Origin: Burkholderiales bacterium
GTDB lineage: Bacteria; Pseudomonadota; Gammaproteobacteria; Burkholderiales; Burkholderiaceae_C
Reading direction: 5' to 3'
DNA: 64,000 bases
Assembly: GCA_016223165.1 (NCBI GenBank)
Contig: JACRPO010000007.1
Coordinates: 248,001-312,000 of the forward strand
Below the pieces are notes generated by a model, which saw nothing but the letters and a program-made list of their open reading frames with translations, was not told the DNA's origin and made no database searches. The position numbers and the translations under genes are program-made. Below are positions 38,839-47,765 of the stretch, one piece after another (within the stretch, counting starts at the first letter, position 1; every line of letters starts with the position of its first letter).

Positions 38839-40173
38839 ATGCCCGCGACCTCCGAGTCCCTGCCTCCGACACCGACACCGACGCCGACACCGACGCCCGG
38901 CGCCGCCGCGCCCGCGCCGGCCTGGCCCGAGCATTGCGACGTGCTCGTCATCGGCGCCGGCCCCGCCGGCAGTGCCTGCGCGCAGCGCCTGGCCGCGGCC
39001 GGCATCGACGTGCTGCTGGTCGACCAGCACACCTTTCCGCGCGACAAGATCTGCGGCGACGGCCTCATCCCCGACGCCCATGCGGCGCTGCGCACGCTCG
39101 GCGTCTACGACGAGCTGGCGGCGCTGTGGCAGCCGGCCCAGCACGTGCGCTGCGTCGGCCCGCGCGGCAAGCATTGCGACGTGCCGGGCACGGTGTCGGT
39201 GCTGCCGCGCCGGGTGCTCGACGAGGTCCTCGTGCGCGCCGCGCAGCGCGCCGGCGCCAGGCTGCTGGCGCCGCTGCGCTTCGAGAGCCCGCTCGAGGAC
39301 GCGCAGGGCCGCGTCGCCGGCGCGCGCCTGCGGCATGGTGGCGGTGGCGGCGGCGGTGGAGAACGCACGCATGAGGTCCGCGCGCGCTGGGTCGTGCTCG
39401 CCACCGGCGCCGTGCCGCAGGCGCTCACCGCCGCCGGCATGTGCGAGCGCCACACGCCGAGCGGCGTGGCGCTGCGCACCTACGTGCGCCACCCCGGCCT
39501 CGCCTCCAGCATCCGCCAGCTGCAGTTCATCTGGCACCCGCGCATGCGCGGCGGCTACGGCTGGATCTTTCCCTGCCGCGACGGCGTCTTCAACATCGGT
39601 GCCGGCCATCCCGGCAGCCACCTCAAGCTCAAGAGCGGCAAGGGCCGGATGCAGGACCTGAACCTGCGCCGCTTCTTCGAGTCCTTCGCCGAGGTCTACG
39701 AGCCGGCGCGGCGCCTCATGAGCGAGGGCGAGCGCCTCGGCGAACTGAAAGGCGCGCCGCTGCGCTGCTCGCTGCTGGGCGCGCGCTGGTCGCGCGATGG
39801 CCTGCTCGTCACCGGCGAGGCCGCCGGCAGCACCTATGCCTTCAGCGGCGAGGGCATCGGCAAGGCCCTCGAGACAGGGTTGCTCGCCGCCGACGCCCTG
39901 CTCGCCGCGGCGCGGCCGCAGGGCCGGGCGGCGGGCCTCGATGCCGACATCCGCCAGCAGTACGAGTCGAGCCTGCTCGGCCTGAAGCCCAAGTTCGATC
40001 TCTACGAGCGCGCCAGCCGCGTCAACAACCACCCCTGGCTGGCCGACCTCGTGATCTGGCGCGCCAACAAGAGCCCGCGCATCATGGCGCGCATGAGCGC
40101 GGTCATCGAAGAGCGGCAGAACCCGGGCTGGCTGCTCAGTTTGCGCGGCATGCGCAAGCTGCTCACCGAGTAG
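38839..40173 (+). CDS. Geranylgeranyl-reductase-family FAD oxidoreductase
   Basis: 444 residues from ATG 38839. The FAD Rossmann motif is VLVIGAGPAGSACAQRLAAA, then FPRDKICGDGL typical of the GGR family, and later GDGVFNIGAGHPG and GEAAGSTYAFSGEGIGKALE for flavin binding. Members reduce isoprenoid chains or hydroxylate aromatic compounds; the substrate here is not clear. A Pro-Thr repeat and an Ala-rich stretch precede the fold. It is followed by an amidotransferase gene after 45 bases. Confidence 0.87.
   Translation: MPATSESLPPTPTPTPTPTPGAAAPAPAWPEHCDVLVIGAGPAGSACAQRLAAAGIDVLLVDQHTFPRDKICGDGLIPDAHAALRTLGVYDELAALWQPAQHVRCVGPRGKHCDVPGTVSVLPRRVLDEVLVRAAQRAGARLLAPLRFESPLEDAQGRVAGARLRHGGGGGGGGERTHEVRARWVVLATGAVPQALTAAGMCERHTPSGVALRTYVRHPGLASSIRQLQFIWHPRMRGGYGWIFPCRDGVFNIGAGHPGSHLKLKSGKGRMQDLNLRRFFESFAEVYEPARRLMSEGERLGELKGAPLRCSLLGARWSRDGLLVTGEAAGSTYAFSGEGIGKALETGLLAADALLAAARPQGRAAGLDADIRQQYESSLLGLKPKFDLYERASRVNNHPWLADLVIWRANKSPRIMARMSAVIEERQNPGWLLSLRGMRKLLTE
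38866..38895 (+). repeat. 6-bp in-frame tandem repeat encoding Pro-Thr, five copies
   Basis: CCGACA/CCGACG is repeated five times at the 5' end of the FAD oxidoreductase gene. It lies outside the FAD domain, so length change would be tolerated. Confidence 0.9.
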
Positions 40174-40218
40174 CGCCCCAGGCCCATCAGCTGCCCGCTG
40201 CCGACCAAGCCCTCGCCG

Positions 40219-41004
40219 ATGTGCCAGCTGCTCGGCATGAACGCCAACACGCCGACCGACGTGATGTTCAGCTTCGCGGGGCTGGCCACGCGCGCGCACG
40301 AGCACAAGGACGGCTTCGGCATCGCCTTCTTCGAGGACCGCGGGCTGCGCCACTTCATCGACCACCACGGCGCGCGCGTGAGCCCGGTGGCCGAGCTCGT
40401 GAAGCGCTACCCGATCAAGAGCGACATCGTCATTGCGCACATCCGCAAGGCCACGCAGGGCAGCGTAGCCCTGGAGAACACGCACCCCTTCGTGCGCGAG
40501 CTGTGGGGCCGCTACTGGGTGCTGGCGCACAACGGCGACCTGAAGGGCTTCGCGCCGCGCCTGCACGGCGCCTTCCGCCCGGTCGGCCACACCGACAGCG
40601 AGCGCGCCTTCTGCTGGCTGATGCAGGAGCTGGCGAAAGCGCACGCCGGCGTACCCGCGATCGAGGAGCTGACCTTGACGCTCGGCGAACTGCTGCCGCA
40701 GATCGCCGCGCACGGCACCTTCAACATGCTGCTGTCCAACGGGCAGGCCCTGTGGGCGCACGCCTCGACGAAGCCGGGTTCGCCGGGGCTGCACTGGCTG
40801 CAGCGCCGCCACCCCTTCGGCGCCGCCAGGCTCGCCGACGAGGACCTGAGCGTCGACTTCTCGCCGCTGACGACGCCCGACGACCGCGTGGCCATCGTCG
40901 CCACCGAGCCGCTGACGGCCAACGAGCCGTGGAGGCCCATCGCGCCGGGCGCATTGACCGTCTTCCGGCACGGCAGCCCGATCGGGCCGGCCGCCACAAG
41001 CTGA
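40219..41004 (+). CDS. Class II glutamine amidotransferase (YafJ-like)
   Basis: 261 residues starting MCQLLGMNANTPTDVMFSF; Cys2 becomes the N-terminal nucleophile after Met removal. HKDGFGIAFFED, IAHIRKATQGSV and LAHNGDLKGF are the Ntn-hydrolase glutaminase landmarks, as in the YafJ/EgtC-like group. No synthase domain is attached, so it is a stand-alone amidotransferase or amidohydrolase. The substrate is unknown. Confidence 0.9.
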   Translation: MCQLLGMNANTPTDVMFSFAGLATRAHEHKDGFGIAFFEDRGLRHFIDHHGARVSPVAELVKRYPIKSDIVIAHIRKATQGSVALENTHPFVRELWGRYWVLAHNGDLKGFAPRLHGAFRPVGHTDSERAFCWLMQELAKAHAGVPAIEELTLTLGELLPQIAAHGTFNMLLSNGQALWAHASTKPGSPGLHWLQRRHPFGAARLADEDLSVDFSPLTTPDDRVAIVATEPLTANEPWRPIAPGALTVFRHGSPIGPAATS

Positions 41005-41040
41005 AGGACACCCTGAAGGACACCCCGAAGGACACCCTGA
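41001..41040 (+). repeat. 12-bp tandem repeat at the amidotransferase stop
   Basis: CTGAAGGACACC occurs at 41001-41012 and 41013-41024 and with one change at 41025-41036, with CTGA following. The first copy contains the TGA stop. The following 155 bases to the kinase start hold no gene. Confidence 0.9.
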
Positions 41041-41195
41041 ACGTCGAAGGCAACGGGCCGGACGGCCGCAGCCGGTTCGCGCAGCCGAAGCACCCGGCCC
41101 GCCGCTCGCACGCCGATGCGGCCCGTCCATCCCTACCGGCCGCAGCCCGCCCCGCGCCCGCCCTCGCGGCGGCGCCAGCGCCCTAGACTGGCCGC

Positions 41196-42353
41196 ATGGT
41201 GCCCTCGCCGCGTTCGCAGCTCCTGTCCGCCCCGGGCGCCGCGGCGCCGGGGCCCGCCGCCGGGCGCCGCATCGACTGGTCCACCGTCTTCATGCTGCTG
41301 CCCAGTCGCCGCTTCACGGCCGAGGAACTGCGGCGCGCCATCCCCGGGCCGATGAGCCCGAGCGTCAAGGTCAGCATCGCCTTCAACCTCGCGGTGCCGG
41401 CGCTGGCACTGCTGATCGCCTTCGGCCGCGACGCGCCCTGGGTGGTGCCGGCGACAATGCTCGCCTTCGTCGCGCTGCTGGCCTGGATCGGCCTGCGCGC
41501 CTGGGCCGACCCCTCTTCGAGCGTGCCGCGCACGGGCTACTGGATGCTGCCGCTGCTCAGCGGGCTGGTCGGCGGCTGGCTGCTGAAGGGCCCGGAGGTG
41601 ACGCGCGCGGCGGCCGTCGCGATCGCGATGATGATGGTCATCGGTTCGCTCGGCCTGTGGTTCGTCATCGTGCACCGGCATCAGTACGTGCAGATGCGCC
41701 TGGCCGAGCTCGCCGAGCGCGAGCGGGCCGTGGAGATGGCGCGCCGCCTGGCGGCCGCGCAGCTGGAGCCGCACTTCCTGTTCAACACGCTCGCCTCGCT
41801 GCAGCACTGGGTGGCAACGCGCGACGAGCGCGCCGCGCCGCTGCTGGAGGCGCTGACGGGCTACCTGCGCGCCACGCTGCCGATGTTCGCGCTGCCGACA
41901 CTAGCGCTCGCCGACGAGGCCGAGGCGGTGCGCCGCTACCTGCAGGTGATGCAGGCGCGGCTCGGTGCGCGGCTCGCCTGGCGCGTCGAGATCGACCCGC
42001 GCCTGCAGGCCCTGGCCGTGCCCCCCGGCCTGCTGCTCACGCTGGTGGAGAACGCCGTCGAACATGGCATCGAGCCGCAGATCGGCGGCGGCGAAGTGAG
42101 CCTGCGCGCCGCCGTGCAGGAGGGCGGGGAGCGCGCCGAGGCGGTCGTCGCCGTCGAGGACAGCGGCGCCGGCCCGGCCGCCGACGCGCACGAAGGGCTC
42201 GGCCTCACGAACGCGCGCGAACGCCTGGCGTTCACGCACGGCACGGCCGCGCGGCTGACCATCGCACGCTCGCCCGCCGGCGGCTGCCGCGCCGAGCTTC
42301 GCCTGCCCATGCCGGTTGCCCAGGAGCTTGCCGAGAAGATGCCCGCGCCATGA
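41196..42353 (+). CDS. LytS/YehU-type sensor histidine kinase
   Basis: 385 residues. Four membrane helices (about 60-76, 83-101, 115-130, 138-160) are followed by a short coiled coil and the His_kinase domain with LEPHFLFNTL (phosphoacceptor H193). The ATPase part contains LVENAVEHGIEP and GLGLTNARERL. It overlaps the response-regulator start by four bases (ATGA), so the two form a LytS/LytR-type pair. No extracytoplasmic sensor domain of note is present; the membrane part itself may sense. Confidence 0.92.
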   Translation: MVPSPRSQLLSAPGAAAPGPAAGRRIDWSTVFMLLPSRRFTAEELRRAIPGPMSPSVKVSIAFNLAVPALALLIAFGRDAPWVVPATMLAFVALLAWIGLRAWADPSSSVPRTGYWMLPLLSGLVGGWLLKGPEVTRAAAVAIAMMMVIGSLGLWFVIVHRHQYVQMRLAELAERERAVEMARRLAAAQLEPHFLFNTLASLQHWVATRDERAAPLLEALTGYLRATLPMFALPTLALADEAEAVRRYLQVMQARLGARLAWRVEIDPRLQALAVPPGLLLTLVENAVEHGIEPQIGGGEVSLRAAVQEGGERAEAVVAVEDSGAGPAADAHEGLGLTNARERLAFTHGTAARLTIARSPAGGCRAELRLPMPVAQELAEKMPAP

Positions 42354-43204
42354 ACACTCCCGTCGAACCCCTGGCCGACGCATTGCCGCTCGTCGCCCTC
42401 GTCGCCGACGACGAGGAGGCACCGCGCGAGCAGCTGATCGCTGCACTCGGCAAGGCCTGGCCGGCGCTGCGCATCGAGACGGCCGTCAACGGCGTCGACG
42501 CCTGGGACCGCTACCTGGAGATCGAACCCGACCTCTGCCTGCTCGACATCCGCATGCCCGGCCTCTCGGGCATCGAGGTGGCGCGGCGCATCGGCGGGCG
42601 CACGCCGGTGGTCTTCGTCAGCGCCTTCGGCGACCACGCGCTCGCGGCATTCGATGCCGGGGCGGTGGACTATGTGCTGAAGCCGGTGGAAGCCGGGCGG
42701 CTGGCGCAGGCACTCGAACGATTGCGGCTGCGCCTGGGCGATCGGTCGGCAGGGCCGGCGCCGGAGGCGGCGGCCGGCTCCGACGGGGCTGCCGGCGGCG
42801 CTGAATTCGGTGGCGACGCGAGCGCCGGCGCCGTGCAGACCCTGCTCGAGCGCCTGGCCGCCGAAATGCGCCGCCCGGCGCCGCTCGCCGTGCTGCAAGC
42901 TGCCGTCGGCCGCGAGGTGCGCCTGATCCGCATCGACGAGGTGATCTATTTCGAGAGCGACGCGCGCTACACACGCGTCGTCACCGCCGACGGCGATGCG
43001 TTGATCCGCACGCCGCTGAAGGAGCTGCTGGCGCAACTGGACGAGCGTGAGTTCTGGCAGGTGCACCGCTCGGTGATCGTCAACCATCGCCACATCGCCA
43101 GCGCCGTGCGTGTCGACGAAGGACACATGCACCTGACGCTGCGCGGCCGCACCGAGAGGCTGCCGGTGTCGCGCCACTTCCAGGCTCTCTTCAAGGGGCA
43201 GTGA
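42350..43204 (+). CDS. LytTR-family response regulator
   Basis: 284 residues from ATG 42350. The receiver domain has the acidic pair D20-D21, phosphoacceptor D66 (CLLDIRMP) and K111 (YVLKPVE). A Gly/Ala-rich linker of ~45 residues leads to the C-terminal LytTR DNA-binding domain (about 185-284; EVIYFESDARYTRVVTADG, FWQVHRSVIVNHRHI). It is the partner of the preceding kinase. In AlgR/LytR homologues such pairs control envelope or surface genes; the targets here are unknown. Confidence 0.94.
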   Translation: MNTPVEPLADALPLVALVADDEEAPREQLIAALGKAWPALRIETAVNGVDAWDRYLEIEPDLCLLDIRMPGLSGIEVARRIGGRTPVVFVSAFGDHALAAFDAGAVDYVLKPVEAGRLAQALERLRLRLGDRSAGPAPEAAAGSDGAAGGAEFGGDASAGAVQTLLERLAAEMRRPAPLAVLQAAVGREVRLIRIDEVIYFESDARYTRVVTADGDALIRTPLKELLAQLDEREFWQVHRSVIVNHRHIASAVRVDEGHMHLTLRGRTERLPVSRHFQALFKGQ

Positions 43205-43293
43205 ACCCGGCGCCTGCCGAAGCATCGGCCGCTGCGAGACGCGGGGGCCGCTGTGGGCCGCCGCGGGCCGCCACACCGGCAAGCGTGGTGCAG

Positions 43294-43321
43294 GCGCTGG
43301 CGCTGGCGCTAGCGCTAGCGC
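43294..43321. repeat. GCGCTG/GCGCTA hexamer repeat ending in a 16-bp palindrome
   Basis: Four tandem hexamers plus a partial fifth follow the LytTR gene. Bases 43306-43321 (GCGCTAGCGCTAGCGC) are a perfect palindrome. The remaining 43205-43429 gap holds no gene. Confidence 0.85.
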
Positions 43322-43429
43322 AAACATCGATCCAGGCGCCACGCTCGCGGCGATAGCATGGCCGCCGGCCCCGCGCCCGCCGCCGCCCTGGTCGCGCACG
43401 CGGCCCCACGCCGACACCGCCCCGCCGCC

Positions 43430-45136
43430 ATGCCCACCGACACCGCCGAGATTCCCATCCCGCGCTTCGACCTCTTCTACCGCCACGCCGAGCTGACGCG
43501 CCTGCTGCACGACTACGCCAAGGCCGCACCGCACCTGGTGCAGCTCGCCTCGCTCGGCAAGAGCCACGAGGGCCGCGACATCTGGCTCGTGACCCTGACC
43601 TGCGGCGAGACGGGCGCCGCCGAGGACAAGCCCGCCTTCTGGGTCGACGGCAACATCCACGCCGCCGAGCTGACCGCCAGCACCGCGTGCCTCTACTGGC
43701 TGCACCAGCTCGTCAGCCGCTACGACGACGACGCGCAGGTGCGCCAGCTGCTCGACACGCGCACGGTCTATCTCGTGCCGCGCCTCAACCCCGACGGCGC
43801 CGAGCTGGCGCTCGCCGAGCGGCCGCGCCACATCCGCAGCTCCACACGGCCCTACCCGTATGACGAGCAGCCGGTCGAGGGCCTGACGATCGAGGATGTC
43901 GACGGCGATGGCCGCATCCTGACGATGCGCATCCCCGACCCGCACGGCCCGTACAAGAAGTGCGCGAGCGACCCGCGCCTGATGGTGGCGCGCGACCCGG
44001 GCGAGTTTGCCGGCGAGTACTTCCGCCTGATGCCCGAAGGCACGCTGAAGAACTTCGACGGCATCAAGGTCACCGCCAACAAGGACCGCGAGGGCCTGGA
44101 CCTGAACCGCAACTTCCCCGCCTACTGGCGGCAGGAGTTCGAGCAGACCGGTGCCGGCCCCTACCCCACCAGCGAGCCCGAGGTGCGCGCGATGGTGGAC
44201 TTCATCGTCAAGCATCCCAACATCGGTGCCGCGGTGAGCTTCCACACGCACAGCGGCGTCATCCTGCGGCCCATGGGCACGCAGAGCGACGACGACATGA
44301 CGCCCGAGGACCTGTGGATGTACAAGCGCCTGTCCGACCTCGGCGCCAAGCTCACCGGCTATCCGGCGATCAGCATCTATCACGAGTTCAAGTACCACCC
44401 GAAGGAGATCATCACCGGCACGCAGGACTGGATCTACGAGCACCTGGGCGCGCTCTTCTGGACCGTGGAGATCTGGGCCCCCAACCGCGAGGCCGGCATC
44501 ACCGACTACCAATGGATCGAGTGGTACCGCGAGCACCCGGTCGAGGACGACCTGAAGCTCCTGAAGTGGAGCGACGAGAAGTGCGGCGGCCAGGCGCACG
44601 TGGCCTGGTATCCCTTCCGCCACCCGCAGCTGGGCATGGTCGAGCTCGGCGGCTGGGACAAGATGAACTTCTGGCGCAACCCGCCGCCCGAGCTGCGCGA
44701 GCGCGAGGCGGCGCGTTTTCCCGGCTGGCTCATGCAGCTGGCCCTCTCGCTGCCCAAGCTCGAAGTGCTGCGCGCCGAGGTGCGCGCGCTCGGCCCGGAG
44801 ACCTGGCGCGTGCGTTTCGCGGTCGCCAACGCCGGCTACCTGCCGTCCTACGTGAGCAAGCGCGCGCTCGAGCGCAAGGTGGCGCGCGGCACCGTGTTCC
44901 AGATCCACCTGCCGCCGGGCGTCTCGCTCGTCAGCGGGCACGAGCGCATCGAGGCCGGGCATCTCGAGGGCCATGCGCCGAAGTCGTCGCTGCAGGCCTT
45001 CCTGCCCAACCGCGACATCACCGGCGACCGCGCCGTCGTCGAGTGGGTGGTGAGCGGCAAGCGCGGCACGCCGATCGCGCTCAGCGCGACGGCCGACCGT
45101 GCGGGCACGGTGCGCGCCGAGGTGACGCTGGACTAG
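43430..45136 (+). CDS. M14 family zinc carboxypeptidase
   Basis: 568 residues; ATG 43430 is preferred to the upstream in-frame start at 43358, which adds only an Arg/Ala-rich run. Zinc ligands are H77 and E80 (GNIHAAELTAS) and the His of VSFHTHSG. LDLNRNFPAYW carries the substrate-binding Asn-Arg, and WTVEIWAPN carries the catalytic Glu. The last ~130 residues form an extra beta-rich domain. There is no signal peptide, so it is probably cytoplasmic. The substrate is unknown. Confidence 0.9.
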   Translation: MPTDTAEIPIPRFDLFYRHAELTRLLHDYAKAAPHLVQLASLGKSHEGRDIWLVTLTCGETGAAEDKPAFWVDGNIHAAELTASTACLYWLHQLVSRYDDDAQVRQLLDTRTVYLVPRLNPDGAELALAERPRHIRSSTRPYPYDEQPVEGLTIEDVDGDGRILTMRIPDPHGPYKKCASDPRLMVARDPGEFAGEYFRLMPEGTLKNFDGIKVTANKDREGLDLNRNFPAYWRQEFEQTGAGPYPTSEPEVRAMVDFIVKHPNIGAAVSFHTHSGVILRPMGTQSDDDMTPEDLWMYKRLSDLGAKLTGYPAISIYHEFKYHPKEIITGTQDWIYEHLGALFWTVEIWAPNREAGITDYQWIEWYREHPVEDDLKLLKWSDEKCGGQAHVAWYPFRHPQLGMVELGGWDKMNFWRNPPPELREREAARFPGWLMQLALSLPKLEVLRAEVRALGPETWRVRFAVANAGYLPSYVSKRALERKVARGTVFQIHLPPGVSLVSGHERIEAGHLEGHAPKSSLQAFLPNRDITGDRAVVEWVVSGKRGTPIALSATADRAGTVRAEVTLD

Positions 45137-45190
45137 GCCCGGACCAGGCACGCGCCGGGCGGCAACGTGGCCACGCAACGAGTTGCCCCC

Positions 45191-47200
45191 ATGCCCGACA
45201 ACTTCGCCTCGCTGTTCGAGTTCCTGCCGATCGGCGCCTACCGCTCGACGCCGGCGGGCCGCATGCTGCGCGCCAACCCGGCGCTCGTGCGCCTGAACGG
45301 CTGCGACACCGAGGCCGAGCTGCTGGCACGCGTGCACGACCTGGCCACCGAGTGGTATGTCGAGCCCGGCCGGCGCGAGCAGTTCAAGTCGCAGCTCGCC
45401 GCGCAGGGCCGCGTCACCGGCTTCGAGTCGGAGGTGCACCGCCACAAGACGCGCGAACGCATCTGGATCAGCGAGAACGCGCATGCCGTGCGCGGGCCCG
45501 ACGGCCGCGTCGAGTACTACGAGGGCACGGTGGAGGAGGTCACCGAGCGCGTGCGCGAGCGCCAGCGGCTGCTCGCCAGCGAGGCGAATCTCGCGCAGAT
45601 GATCGACCTCGTGCCGGGCGTCGTGTACCGGGTGCTGACCTACCCCGACGGCAGGCGCCGCATGTCGTACGTCAGCGCCAGCGTCAAGCCGCTGCTGGGC
45701 ATCGAGCCCGAGGCGGTGTTAGCCGATCCGGCCATGATCTTCCGCCTGTGCCACCCCGAGGATCTGCCGCGCCTCGTCGCGGCCGCGGGCGAGGCGGTGC
45801 CCAACGAACGGCCGCTCGCGATCGAGTTCCGCGTCGTGCTGGACGGCCGCGAGCGCTGGCTGCAGATGTCCAGCGCGCCGGCACCGTCCGAGGACGGCGC
45901 CATCGCGCGCGTCGGCATGTTCTTCGACATCAGCGCCCACAAGCAGGCCGAGCAGGCGCTGCGCGAGCACGGCGAGCTGTGGAAGTCGGCCCTCGAGCGG
46001 CTGAGCGACGGCGTCTGGGACTGGGACATCGAGCGCCGCACCGGCATGGTCTCGGTGCAGGGCAAGGCGCTGTTGGGCTACCGCGACGACGAACTGCTCG
46101 GCGACCCGGCGTCGATGGATGCGATCACGCACCCCGACGACATCGCGGGCATGCGGCACGCACGCGACGCGCATTTCGACGGCCGCGCGCCGGTGTACAT
46201 GAACGAGCATCGCATCCGCTGCAAGGACGGGCACTGGAAGTGGGTGCTGTCGCGCGGCGTCGTCATGCGGCGCGACGCCGACGGGAGGCCGCTGCGCATG
46301 ATCGGCACGCACACCGACATCGACGCCGACAAGCAGGCCGCGGCGCTGAAGCGCGAGCGCGACCGCGCCGCCGCCGCCGACCAGGCGAAGACGATGCTGC
46401 TGTCGCGCGTCAGCCACGAGCTGCGCACGCCGCTGAACGCCATCCTCGGCTTCGCGCAGCTGCTCGAACTCGAAGGCACGGCGACGGCCGGCTCGCCCGC
46501 GCCGCACCCGCATGAACGTCCGCATGAACGCCCGCTCGAACGACCTCACGAGGAACCGCGCGAGCACGCGGACCAGCGCTCCCCGGCGCAGCAGCGCTAC
46601 CTGCCGCACATCCTGGCCAGCGGCCGCCACCTGCTCGGGCTCGTCGACGACATCCTCGACCTCTCGGCCGTGCAGACGGGGCAGCTGCGCATGGAGATCG
46701 AGCCGATCGACCCGGGCGCGCTCGCCGACGAGGTGCTCGCCATGTTCGCTTCCACGGCGGCGCAGGCCGGCGTCGAGGTGCAGAGCACCGTCGCCGGCGC
46801 GGCGCTGCCGGCACTGGCGGGGGATCGCAAGCGCTGCAAGCAGATCCTCTCGAACCTGGTTTCCAACGCCATCAAGTTCAATCGCCCGGGCGGCTGGGTG
46901 CGACTCAGCGCCGCGGCGGCGCCCGGCGGTCAGATCGAGGTGAGCGTGCAGGACAGCGGCCCCGGCCTCACGGCCGGGCAGCAGGCGCGCCTGTTCCAGC
47001 CCTTCGAGCGTGCCGGTGCCGAGCGCGGCCCGGTGGCCGGCACCGGCCTCGGCCTGGCGCTCAGCCGCCAGTTCGCCGAGGCCATGGGCGGGCGCATCGA
47101 GGTGCGCAGCCAGCCGGGCGTCGGATCGGTCTTCACGCTTGGCCTGCCGGCCGCCGGCGGCGACGCGGCCGCCGCCAGCGCTAGCGCTGCTCGAACTTGA
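45191..47200 (+). CDS. Soluble multi-PAS sensor histidine kinase
   Basis: 669 residues from ATG 45191; an in-frame GTG at 45167 would add eight residues. Three PAS/PAC units (about 5-125, 130-265, 270-385) are followed by the HisKA H box VSHELRTPLNAILGF with H409, and by a HATPase_c domain (ILSNLVSNAIKFNR, VQDSGPGL, GTGLGLALS). There is no membrane helix, so it senses inside the cell. A His/Pro/Glu-rich repeat lengthens the loop between the two HisKA helices. No receiver or partner regulator is adjacent. Its 3' end overlaps metW by 20 bases on the opposite strand. Confidence 0.9.
   Translation: MPDNFASLFEFLPIGAYRSTPAGRMLRANPALVRLNGCDTEAELLARVHDLATEWYVEPGRREQFKSQLAAQGRVTGFESEVHRHKTRERIWISENAHAVRGPDGRVEYYEGTVEEVTERVRERQRLLASEANLAQMIDLVPGVVYRVLTYPDGRRRMSYVSASVKPLLGIEPEAVLADPAMIFRLCHPEDLPRLVAAAGEAVPNERPLAIEFRVVLDGRERWLQMSSAPAPSEDGAIARVGMFFDISAHKQAEQALREHGELWKSALERLSDGVWDWDIERRTGMVSVQGKALLGYRDDELLGDPASMDAITHPDDIAGMRHARDAHFDGRAPVYMNEHRIRCKDGHWKWVLSRGVVMRRDADGRPLRMIGTHTDIDADKQAAALKRERDRAAAADQAKTMLLSRVSHELRTPLNAILGFAQLLELEGTATAGSPAPHPHERPHERPLERPHEEPREHADQRSPAQQRYLPHILASGRHLLGLVDDILDLSAVQTGQLRMEIEPIDPGALADEVLAMFASTAAQAGVEVQSTVAGAALPALAGDRKRCKQILSNLVSNAIKFNRPGGWVRLSAAAAPGGQIEVSVQDSGPGLTAGQQARLFQPFERAGAERGPVAGTGLGLALSRQFAEAMGGRIEVRSQPGVGSVFTLGLPAAGGDAAAASASAART
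46508..46555 (+). repeat. 12-bp in-frame repeat in the kinase HisKA loop
   Basis: Units CCGCATGAACGT, CCGCATGAACGC, CCGCTCGAACGA and a degenerate fourth encode (R/P)-H/L-E-R type repeats between the H-box helix and the second dimerisation helix. Confidence 0.85.
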
Positions 47201-47765
47201 ACACCGCGACGCTGGCGAGCAGGTTCGGCCAGCGCCGCACGAGCGCGCCCTCGTGCAGGCCGAAGCTGTCGGCCACGGCCAGCCCGCACTTGCGCGCCAG
47301 CACCTCGAAGTCGGCGAAGGTGCCGAAGCGGATGTTGGGCGTGTCGTACCACTGGTAGGGCAGCACCTTCGTCACCGGCATGCGCCCGCCGAGCACGCGC
47401 AGGCGGTTGGGCCAGTGCGCGAAGTTCGGGAAGCTGACGATGCCGATGCGGCCCACGCGCGCCGTCTCGCGCAGCATGTTCTCGGTGTTGCGCAGGTGCT
47501 GCAGCGTGTCGAGCTGCAGCACGACGTCGAAGCTGCGGTCGTCGAAGAGCGCAAGGCCCTCCTCGAGGTTGAGCTGGATGACGTCGATGCCGTGCTGCAG
47601 CGCCGCCTGCACGTTGGCATCGGCCAGCTCGATGCCGTAGCCCTTGCAGCCGCGCGTTCGCTGCAGGTGCGCGAGCAGCTCGCCGTTGCCGCAGCCGAGG
47701 TCGAGCACGCGGCTGCCCTCGGGCACGAGGCTGGCGATGATCTCGAGGTCGCGGCGTTCAGACAC
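47181..47765 (-). CDS. metW: Methionine biosynthesis protein MetW
   Basis: 194 residues from GTG 47765, overlapping the metX stop by eight bases. A class I methyltransferase-like fold is seen: [15 protein letters not shown], then [29 protein letters not shown] and [14 protein letters not shown], all standard for MetW. It is paired with MetX in many proteobacteria and is needed for full homoserine acyltransferase activity in several of them. It is co-transcribed with metX and so presumably shares its riboswitch. Confidence 0.95.
   Translation of the reverse strand: MSERRDLEIIASLVPEGSRVLDLGCGNGELLAHLQRTRGCKGYGIELADANVQAALQHGIDVIQLNLEEGLALFDDRSFDVVLQLDTLQHLRNTENMLRETARVGRIGIVSFPNFAHWPNRLRVLGGRMPVTKVLPYQWYDTPNIRFGTFADFEVLARKCGLAVADSFGLHEGALVRRWPNLLASVAVFKFEQR

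Noticed and set aside
41936..45484. 1182-codon minus-strand frame across the LytTR, M14 and PAS-kinase genes
   Set aside because: Shadow frame crossing several well-supported plus-strand genes; no family features.
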